Shown here: positions 6,852 to 12,320 of the stretch, piece by piece
Layout of the letters: the number at the start of each line of letters is the position of its first letter
Numbering within the stretch: position 1 is the first letter of the stretch
Source of the DNA: Planctomycetota bacterium
GTDB taxonomy: Bacteria; Planctomycetota; Phycisphaerae; Sedimentisphaerales; Anaerobacaceae
DNA length: 13,545 bases
Assembly: GCA_020344865.1 (NCBI GenBank)
Contig: CP070830.1
Coordinates: 1,963,792 to 1,977,336, forward strand
Reading direction: 5' to 3'
Program-made: the position numbers and the translations under genes
The notes under the pieces: generated by a model
Told to the model about the DNA's origin: nothing
What the model saw: only the letters and a program-made list of their open reading frames with translations
The model's database searches: none

Positions 6852-7592
6852 TTACCATTGCGCTTCGACATACGGCCCGACAGGCCCTTTCGGGACAGGC
6901 TTGGGCCGGGATTTGAGAATAGCCGAAGCAATTGCAGTATCGCTGCCGTGAGTGATTTTGATGTTCGATGAGTCTGTTTCTACAATCGACACTTTCTCTC
7001 CGAGCGCCTCGACAAGCTGAGCGTCATCGCTGATTTCGTTTTTGTTCAGGTTCTTTGCGTTCTCGTATGCTCTCTTGAGTAATTCGGCTTTGAAAACCTG
7101 AGGTGTTTGTGCTTCATAAAGACCTGTTCTATCAACAGTTTTGGTTATCGTTTTGTCCTGCGCGTGTTTTACAGTTGCTACGACAGGGCAAGCCAATATT
7201 GCGGCGCCGGTTTTAGCGGCCGTGGCTATGGCTTCATCAACCCACTTGTCCGTTACGCAGCACCGAACGGCGTCGTGAACGGCTATAAGGTCGATATCAT
7301 CTTTGACAAGTGCTAGGCCCTTTTCAACGGTATTAAAACGCTCGGCACCGCCAAGGAAGACTTTTACGTTGAAAAACTGCAGGTTGGGTCCCCATTTGAC
7401 TGTAACCAATTCTTCGTCATCCGCTGCGATACCTAATAAGATTTGCTTTACGTCATCCCGGTTGGCAAAAAGCTCGACACTTCGCAGAAAGACAGCCCTG
7501 CCACCCACATCTGCAAAGGGCTTTTTTCTTTTGCCGCCGAACCGCTTGCTGGCCCCCGCGGCACAAATAATCGCAGCTACATTATCAGGCAC
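6852..7592 (-). CDS. ispD: 2-C-methyl-D-erythritol 4-phosphate cytidylyltransferase
   Basis: IspD joins CTP and methylerythritol phosphate to give CDP-methylerythritol in the non-mevalonate isoprenoid pathway, in the cytoplasm. The 246-aa length is usual. Visible motifs are AAGASKRFGGKRKKPF (11-26) for CTP binding, GGAERFNTVEKGL (81-93), AVHDAVR (104-110), the PVVATVK strand (136-142), DRTGLYEAQTPQVF (154-167), DDAQLVEALG and SSNIKITHGSD (208-218). The usual HDAARP is HDAVRC here, but the Asp and Arg are kept. A basic, proline-rich tail (229-246) extends past the core. The start is GTG, supported by AAGGAG 8 nt upstream. ispF is not next to it. It lies 44 bp after the isomerase-like gene and 41 bp before the lipoprotein gene in one probable operon. 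Confidence 0.95.
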   Translation of the reverse strand: MPDNVAAIICAAGASKRFGGKRKKPFADVGGRAVFLRSVELFANRDDVKQILLGIAADDEELVTVKWGPNLQFFNVKVFLGGAERFNTVEKGLALVKDDIDLIAVHDAVRCCVTDKWVDEAIATAAKTGAAILACPVVATVKHAQDKTITKTVDRTGLYEAQTPQVFKAELLKRAYENAKNLNKNEISDDAQLVEALGEKVSIVETDSSNIKITHGSDTAIASAILKSRPKPVPKGPVGPYVEAQW

Positions 7593-7636
7593 TCAAACAA
7601 CTCCTTAAAGAACTCCCGGTATTCAAAGCTTACAGA

Positions 7637-8545
7637 TTACACATCGCAGATTTTTACGGCTTCTGCCAAGGACGTCAATGGGTCCCGGGTAGGGACAAAT
7701 TCCTGGCCGACGTAGCCTTTGTAGCCGGTCTCAACAATGGCCCGCATGATGGCCGGGTAGTATAGCTCCTGTGTCTCGTCGATTTCGTTACGGCCGGGGT
7801 TGCCGCCGGTGTGGTAGTGGCCGATGTACTCGTAATAATCCCGAATCGTGCGGATTATATCGCCTTCCATAATCTGGGCATGGTAGATGTCGTACAGAAC
7901 CTTCAATCGGTCAGAACCTACCTTTTTGCATACGTCAACACCCCAGCTCATATGGTCGAACATATAGTCCTTGTGATTGACCTTGCTGTTGAGATACTCA
8001 AGGCAAATCGTGACTTTTTTCTCTTCGGCGTGTCCGACAATTTGTTTGAGGGCCGTTACGGCGTTCTCAATTCCAATTTCATCTGGCATTCCGTAGCGAT
8101 TGCCCGAGAAGCAGATAACATTTGGAAATCCGTATTCGGCCGCGGCGTCGATGCTCTCGCGTATCTTAGCCAGGCATTCGGGATGATTTTCCTTATGACT
8201 GACGCCGTCTTTGAGACTGTGTGAATTGAGCAGCGCGCAAACCAAGCCGTGTTTCTTGACTGTCGACAGGTCAGGGATGTCGAGTAGCTCGACGGATTTG
8301 ATTCCCATCTTCGCCGCAGCGGCGCACAGCTCATCGAGAGACAGCTTCCCATAACACCACCTAGAGACAGACTGATTGATGCGGCCGTTCTTTACGACTC
8401 GTTCGACTCCGGCAAATGCTGCCTTAGGAATGGTCATCCCAGCAACTGTGGCCACTGCTGCACCGGCCACACCAGCCAGCATATCGCGGCGGCTTATCTC
8501 CTGCCCTGTGTAACAAGATTTTACGTATTTTTCTTCTGTTGACAT
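7637..8545 (-). CDS. Tat-exported sugar phosphate isomerase/epimerase (hydroxypyruvate isomerase-like TIM barrel)
   Basis: This encodes 302 aa from an ATG with AAAGGA upstream. A Tat signal is clear: SRRDMLAGVAGAAVATVAG (18-36), with likely cleavage near AFA-G (43-46). The rest is a xylose isomerase-like TIM barrel of the AP-endonuclease-2 superfamily, closest in look to hydroxypyruvate isomerase. Probable metal and catalytic residues by family position are Glu183 (CLEYLNS), Asp219 (YDIYHAQ), His245 (HYHTGG) and Glu282 (GQEFVP). Such proteins interconvert ketose/aldose or epimerise sugars, and the substrate cannot be read from the sequence. Export by Tat suggests a cofactor or metal is loaded before secretion. 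It is the first gene of an operon with ispD and a lipoprotein gene, driven by the promoter at 8588-8616. Confidence 0.87.
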   Translation of the reverse strand: MSTEEKYVKSCYTGQEISRRDMLAGVAGAAVATVAGMTIPKAAFAGVERVVKNGRINQSVSRWCYGKLSLDELCAAAAKMGIKSVELLDIPDLSTVKKHGLVCALLNSHSLKDGVSHKENHPECLAKIRESIDAAAEYGFPNVICFSGNRYGMPDEIGIENAVTALKQIVGHAEEKKVTICLEYLNSKVNHKDYMFDHMSWGVDVCKKVGSDRLKVLYDIYHAQIMEGDIIRTIRDYYEYIGHYHTGGNPGRNEIDETQELYYPAIMRAIVETGYKGYVGQEFVPTRDPLTSLAEAVKICDV

Positions 8546-8587
8546 CTGGGTTCCTTTCGTTGGTTTAATTAAAAAATTAGTATAGAT

Positions 8588-8616
8588 ATGATAACCAAAT
8601 TTGAACGGAGGGTCAA
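8588..8616 (-). promoter_or_regulatory. Promoter of the isomerase-ispD-lipoprotein operon
   Basis: On the minus strand, TTGACC (8611-8616, 5 of 6) and TATCAT (8588-8593, 5 of 6) are separated by exactly 17 bp. The start codon lies about 40 bp further on at 8545. This is the best promoter match near a gene in the window. Confidence 0.6.
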
Positions 8617-8661
8617 CGCCGTTCCGCTTGCCTCCGCCAAGTTGACCGGCCTGAATGGTGA

Positions 8662-9204
8662 CTAAAATTCGATGCCGCGTCTTGCAGAATCCCCTTTATC
8701 GAACGGGTGTTTGACGTTTTTCATTTCGGTCACCAGGTCCGCCATGGCAATCAGCTCCTCGCTGGCACCCCGGCCGGTAAGAACGACTTCCACTCGCCGG
8801 TCTCTTCTATCAATAACACTCCTGACATCTTGAAGTTTGGCAAGACCATTTGAAAGGCAAAATACAATCTCATCGAGTATCAGCACATCGTAGAATCTTT
8901 TCTCGCCGGTTTCAGCCAGCCTCTCAAGCGCGTCGCTGATTGCTTTTTGCGTTTTAGAAACTTGCTGCGGGTCTTCGAAAGACTTGGCCATGTCCCATTC
9001 GACATCCAGCGCCTCCACTCGGATTCGGACGGCTCCCAACTGCAGGGCAAAACGCTCGCCGATATCAAGCGAAGGTGGTTTTAAGAATTGATAAATGAGT
9101 ACCTTGTTGCCCTGACCGGCGGCTCGCAGCGCCAGGCCGAACGCAGCGGTGGTTTTGCCCTTGCCATCTCCTGTATAAATCTGGACCAGCCCTTTTTCCA
9201 GCAT
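8662..9204 (-). CDS. cobO: Cob(I)alamin adenosyltransferase (CobA/CobO/BtuR type)
   Basis: This 180-aa enzyme transfers the adenosyl group of ATP to reduced cobalamin or cobyrinate, making the coenzyme B12 form. Motifs: a P-loop GDGKGKTT at 12-19, ILDEI (109-113) as the Walker B-like strand, VLTGRGASEELI (141-152), and the C-terminal MKNVKHPFDKGDSARRGIEF (161-180) that is diagnostic of the CobA/CobO family. Length is normal. The ATG at 9204 has no Shine-Dalgarno sequence. A TAATAT box lies about 7 bp upstream, so the message may be leaderless or nearly so. No B12 riboswitch is recognisable in the 162 bp before it. No other cobalamin genes are nearby, so it may serve salvage. Confidence 0.95.
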   Translation of the reverse strand: MLEKGLVQIYTGDGKGKTTAAFGLALRAAGQGNKVLIYQFLKPPSLDIGERFALQLGAVRIRVEALDVEWDMAKSFEDPQQVSKTQKAISDALERLAETGEKRFYDVLILDEIVFCLSNGLAKLQDVRSVIDRRDRRVEVVLTGRGASEELIAMADLVTEMKNVKHPFDKGDSARRGIEF

Positions 9205-9306
9205 AGCGGTATATTAAAAGACAGAAGTGAAAAAGTAAAAAACAAAAACACAGAATCGTTTTGCCCTGCTGTCTCTGGGCCTTGTGGTTATTGAAGGAGT
9301 TTAAGC

Positions 9307-9322
9307 TGCGCTGGCCAGCGCA
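9307..9322. repeat. 16-bp perfect palindrome between PilZ gene and cobO
   Basis: TGCGCTGGCCAGCGCA is identical on both strands. It lies 45 bp after the PilZ stop and 103 bp before the cobO start. As RNA it could form a 6-bp stem with a GGCC loop, but no T-run follows on either strand, so an operator or a processing hairpin is possible. Confidence 0.55.
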
Positions 9323-9366
9323 TATAGGATTGGGTGGGCGTATGCGTCCCAGCCGGGTGGTGATAA

Positions 9367-9756
9367 TTATATCGTTACGGCCTTGAGCCTTTGCTGGGCA
9401 TCCGCCTCGCTGTCGGCTTGCTCGCCCGGCCTGAAAGGCAGCGGCTCGACGAACTGAATTGCAACACGGCGGACAAACCTGTTTACATCGTCGACCCGGC
9501 AGATGCGACCCGGACGAATGAAACTCGCCATATCGAAGGATTCTCCCGGGCCGAAACGCGGGATGCTGAACCGAGCGGTTAAATCCTGACCGGGATACGG
9601 ACAGTGTTCGTCTGCGTGGCAGGTAAATGCGGCCCCGCCGCTGCTGACATCAACCATCTGTCCCTGTGTAAGTGTGTCGTTGAAATCCTCGGCGAACCAG
9701 ACGGGCCAGTGATAACGAAGTCTCCTCTCACCTCTTCGCTCCTTGCCATCTTCCAT
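9367..9756 (-). CDS. PilZ-domain protein (putative c-di-GMP receptor)
   Basis: This encodes 129 aa from the ATG at 9756, chosen because GAGGT lies 7 nt before it; an in-frame TTG two codons earlier has no room for a ribosome site. PilZ domains bind cyclic di-GMP through an RxxxR motif followed by (D/N)xSxxG. Both are visible: RRGERR (7-12, giving Arg7-Arg11 or Arg8-Arg12) and DVSSGG (36-41). The rest (VRRVAIQFVEP) fits the last PilZ strands. It is a stand-alone single-domain cytoplasmic protein, so it probably acts by binding a partner. It is divergent from the sigma-factor operon across 319 bp and is followed by cobO in the same direction. Confidence 0.88.
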   Translation of the reverse strand: MEDGKERRGERRLRYHWPVWFAEDFNDTLTQGQMVDVSSGGAAFTCHADEHCPYPGQDLTARFSIPRFGPGESFDMASFIRPGRICRVDDVNRFVRRVAIQFVEPLPFRPGEQADSEADAQQRLKAVTI

Positions 9757-9928
9757 TTTCAATACCTCAAAAACGTCTTATCTTTGTCCGCTGCAAATCG
9801 GCAGATTTAATAGGTGACTTTACAAACGGGTTTCGGTAAAACCGCCGCTGCCTGACCTGATAAAGCTGATTATGGGTGATTTTAGCTGGCAAGGATGAGA
9901 TGGCTCACTTGAACTTTTTTGCTGTTTT

Positions 9929-9958
9929 TTGGCCCTGCCACAAGTATATTCCTATAAT
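9929..9958 (+). promoter_or_regulatory. Candidate promoter of the ECF sigma operon
   Basis: TTGGCC (9929-9934) and a perfect TATAAT (9953-9958) are separated by 18 bp. The start would be near 9965, giving a leader of about 110 nt that contains both dyads. The -35 is weak. Confidence 0.42.
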
Positions 9959-9996
9959 CATTGGCTAATTACGGGCAGAGGCCGCGGGAGAAAGTG

Positions 9997-10017
9997 CATT
10001 TTATTTAGAGTAAAATG
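9997..10017. promoter_or_regulatory. Operator-like dyad CATTTTA-N7-TAAAATG
   Basis: Two exact 7-bp half-sites flank a 7-nt spacer, 59 bp before the sigma-factor start codon. Allowing one bulge, the symmetry extends outward to TGCA on both sides. The size suits a dimeric DNA-binding regulator, and an RNA hairpin is the alternative. Confidence 0.45.
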
Positions 10018-10041
10018 TGCATGACCATCGTTATATTAGTG

Positions 10042-10053
10042 ACAATCGATTGT
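10042..10053. promoter_or_regulatory. 12-bp palindrome before the sigma-factor gene
   Basis: ACAATCGATTGT is a perfect palindrome ending 22 bp before the ATG. Its flanks TGA and TTCA nearly extend the symmetry. It may be an operator or a hairpin close to the ribosome site. Confidence 0.4.
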
Positions 10054-10075
10054 TCAGATACCGGTGAGACCGTAG

Positions 10076-10621
10076 ATGCTTGAGGACAGAATTCTTGTAC
10101 GCAAATTTAAGTCCGGCAGCAAAGATGCCATCCGACGCATCTATGAAAAGTACGAAAGTTATTTGCTGACGTTGGCGGCCAACCTGTTAAGTGAGCCGAA
10201 TGCCGCAGAAGATGTTGTGCAGGATGTCTTTATCTCATTTGTCCAGTCGGCGGACAGGTTTCGGCTGAAAGGAAGTCTGAAAGCTTATCTGGCAACGTGC
10301 ATCGCCAATCGAGCTCGCGACTACTTGAGGAAAAACAAGCGGCGTAAGACCGTCGCGGTGGACCAGGCAAGCCAGATTGCATCAGATTCGGACGGACCGG
10401 TTCAATTGGTGGCAAATAACGAGCAACTGCGGCGTGTAAGTAAGGCGATGACTCATCCGCCGTATGAGCAGCGAGAGGTAATTGTCCTTCATCTGCACGG
10501 CAGGTTCAAATTCAGGCAGATAGCAGAATTACAGAATGTTTCAATCAAAACAGCCCAGAGCCGGTATCGATACGGGCTGGATAAACTCAGGTCTCTATTA
10601 GATGGTGAGGTGACAAAATGA
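10076..10621 (+). CDS. ECF-type RNA polymerase sigma factor
   Basis: This 181-aa protein has the two regions of extracytoplasmic-function sigma factors. Region 2 lies at about 10-90, with EDVVQDVFISFVQSADRF and then the basic YLRKNKRRK used in promoter melting and core binding. Region 4 lies at about 115-175, with a helix-turn-helix FRQIAELQNVSIKTAQSRYR (146-165) for the -35 element. It would direct RNA polymerase to a small set of promoters in response to an envelope signal. The ATG is the only plausible start, with a weak GGTGAG ribosome site upstream. Its stop overlaps the next start as ATGA (10618-10621), so the two are translationally coupled, as is common for a sigma factor and its partner. 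Confidence 0.93.
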   Translation: MLEDRILVRKFKSGSKDAIRRIYEKYESYLLTLAANLLSEPNAAEDVVQDVFISFVQSADRFRLKGSLKAYLATCIANRARDYLRKNKRRKTVAVDQASQIASDSDGPVQLVANNEQLRRVSKAMTHPPYEQREVIVLHLHGRFKFRQIAELQNVSIKTAQSRYRYGLDKLRSLLDGEVTK

Positions 10622-11055
10622 GGCCAATAGATAACGTAGAAAAGTCAATCAAGAAGTTACGCTACAAAGCCAGTGCCGGTGCACACAGTAGAGTTCTCGA
10701 TAACATTTTGCTGGCCCTGGAAAATCGCCAACAACCGGCTGTCACCCAGCCGAATATCTGGAGAATAATTATGAAAAGTCCGATTACAAAGGTTGCTGCT
10801 GTGACGGTGGTGATTGTCGCAATCGGGTTTTTGATTTTTCACACAGGTCCGGACAAGCAGGATAGCGCTGTCAAAGTTTCGGGGGCTACGCAATCTCCGG
10901 CAGAACTGACTACTTTCGCCTCGCTTAGCTTTGCTTACCGCCGGGGAGGGATGGAGGCGGTGGAAGAAATGTGCGACAAAGCTTTTGAAATGGCCGGGCC
11001 GCGGCTGGCTAAGATATCGATAGGGGAATTGCTTGAAGAATCTAATGGTAGTTAA
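10618..11055 (+). CDS. Single-pass membrane protein coupled to the sigma factor (putative anti-sigma/partner)
   Basis: This encodes 145 aa. It begins inside the sigma-factor stop codon (ATGA overlap). The first 55 residues are charged and soluble, helical, with VEKSIKKLRYKASAGAHSRV. A basic KSPITK leads into one membrane segment (56-75), and the C-terminal 70 residues would be periplasmic. The far end reads RRGGMEAVEEMCDKAFEMAGPR and may bind a ligand or partner. There is no zinc-finger HxxxCxxC motif of classical anti-sigma factors, so the anti-sigma role rests on position and topology only. The pattern of a sigma factor followed by such a protein is, to my knowledge, frequent in Phycisphaerae. 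Confidence 0.75.
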   Translation: MRPIDNVEKSIKKLRYKASAGAHSRVLDNILLALENRQQPAVTQPNIWRIIMKSPITKVAAVTVVIVAIGFLIFHTGPDKQDSAVKVSGATQSPAELTTFASLSFAYRRGGMEAVEEMCDKAFEMAGPRLAKISIGELLEESNGS

Positions 11056-11072
11056 TCAGAAAGGACAAGACG

Positions 11073-12257
11073 ATGAGACCAATTAACAATAGCAAATTAA
11101 GATTTGTGAAATTCATTGCTTTGATATTGCTTATATCAACTCCGATGGTTTTTGCCCTGCCACCAGACCCTGATAACGCAGCTTTACTTTATTATCAGGC
11201 GTTTATTCTTTATCAAAAACCTGATGATATGGTGCAGGATATGATAGCGGACCTGGCCAAGGGCAAAATAGAACCAAGTACCCAAACCGCTGAGTTCATA
11301 GAAAACCAAAAGGCTGTAATCGGGCTTGCAGTAACTGCTGCCGAACTACCGAAGTGCAGTTGGGGACTAAGATATTCCGAAGGGCTTTCTATGGAAATGC
11401 CTTATCTTTCGCAAGTCAGACATCTTACATGGCTCATTATCGCTGATGCAAGAACCATTGCCGCAAATGGCGATTATGAACTGGCGATTGAACGGTGCCT
11501 AACCGCTCGCAAGTTTGCTCAACAGATGGCCAAAGAGCCAACTTTCATAAGCCTTCTTCTGGGCATATCAATCGAAAGACATACGAACGAATGCATTCAG
11601 GACATTCTCTCTTCAGCAACAATCGATTTGGAAACACTTCAGCGCCTTAAGGCACAATTAGGCGAACTCGACAGCAGAATCAAGCCTATAGAGTTCTTTT
11701 TAGAAACAGAACAGGAAGTGATGGCTATGTATATAACTCCGGGAAAAATCCAGGAAGCGCTTCCTTTACTGTGGTTTGAAGATGAAGCCAAGTTTAATAA
11801 GGCACGGGAACTTATTCTTTCTGCCGATGAACAGTTCTATAAAAGAAACGCAGATTACTACAATGAGTACTGGGCAGCCATCTTTTCCTCTGTCAAGATG
11901 CCATATGAACAAGCTTACGGAAGTCTGGAAAAAGCAGAAAAGAAGGTCGATTGGAAAGATGAAAATCCCGATGCGGTCATAGCTTCGCAGTTAGCACCGG
12001 CAACTATGAAGGTCTATAACCTCGATGTAAACAAGAAAACTCTCTCTAACGCCATCAGAACAGCTGTTGATATTTACATAATAAAGGCCAAGACGGGCCA
12101 GTTGCCTGGTGTTTTACCTGTGGGTTTACCGGGGGATTTATTCAGCGGAAAAGATTTTGAATATAAGAAGACAGTAAACGGATTTGTGCTTCGTTGTCAG
12201 GGCAAGGATTTAGAAAAAGGTGAAATCCATGAGTACGAGTTCAAGGTAAAGAAGTAA
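11073..12257 (+). CDS. Secreted protein of unknown function, third gene of the sigma operon
   Basis: This encodes 394 aa from an ATG with AAAGGA upstream, 17 bp after the previous stop. A signal peptide is clear (hydrophobic 11-27), with likely cleavage at VFA-LPP after residue 28. The mature part is mostly helical. DYELAIERCLTARKFAQQM looks like a TPR-type helix pair, and the stretch from about 190 to 320 is charged and helical. The end, GQLPGVLPVGLPGDLFSGKD followed by GFVLRC and YEFKVKK, is a compact beta-like tail. I do not recognise a named family. Its place behind the sigma factor and membrane protein suggests it is a target or sensor of the same signal. Like its neighbour it starts MRPI. 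Confidence 0.75.
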   Translation: MRPINNSKLRFVKFIALILLISTPMVFALPPDPDNAALLYYQAFILYQKPDDMVQDMIADLAKGKIEPSTQTAEFIENQKAVIGLAVTAAELPKCSWGLRYSEGLSMEMPYLSQVRHLTWLIIADARTIAANGDYELAIERCLTARKFAQQMAKEPTFISLLLGISIERHTNECIQDILSSATIDLETLQRLKAQLGELDSRIKPIEFFLETEQEVMAMYITPGKIQEALPLLWFEDEAKFNKARELILSADEQFYKRNADYYNEYWAAIFSSVKMPYEQAYGSLEKAEKKVDWKDENPDAVIASQLAPATMKVYNLDVNKKTLSNAIRTAVDIYIIKAKTGQLPGVLPVGLPGDLFSGKDFEYKKTVNGFVLRCQGKDLEKGEIHEYEFKVKK

Positions 12258-12280
12258 TTTGTGTATCACGGAGGAAAACC

Positions 12281-12310
12281 AGGCCGGGTATAATATGCTC
12301 GGCTTTTTTT
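12281..12310 (+). terminator. Intrinsic terminator of the sigma-factor operon
   Basis: GCCGGGT (12283-12289) pairs with GCTCGGC (12297-12303), with two G-U pairs and a 7-nt loop, and is followed by seven T (12304-12310). It starts 24 bp after the stop codon and separates the operon from the convergent murD gene, which ends 11 bp beyond. Confidence 0.85.
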
Positions 12311-12320
12311 GTGTTTTTAA

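Larger units (their letters stand above)
9757..10075. other. Divergent intergenic region between PilZ gene and sigma-factor operon
   Basis: It is non-coding and AT-rich near the centre. It carries the plus-strand promoter candidate at 9929-9958 and two dyads (9997-10017 and 10042-10053) in the predicted sigma-gene leader. The PilZ promoter must lie in the left half, but I see no convincing boxes for it. Confidence 0.55.

Noticed and set aside
8611..8647. 7-bp inverted repeat GGTCAAC/GTTGACC after cobO as a terminator
   Set aside because: The loop is 23 nt and no T-run follows. One arm is better explained as the -35 box of the isomerase promoter.
9795..9808. Small hairpin AAATC-GGCA-GATTT before the PilZ gene
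   Set aside because: A 5-bp AT-rich stem is expected by chance at this composition.
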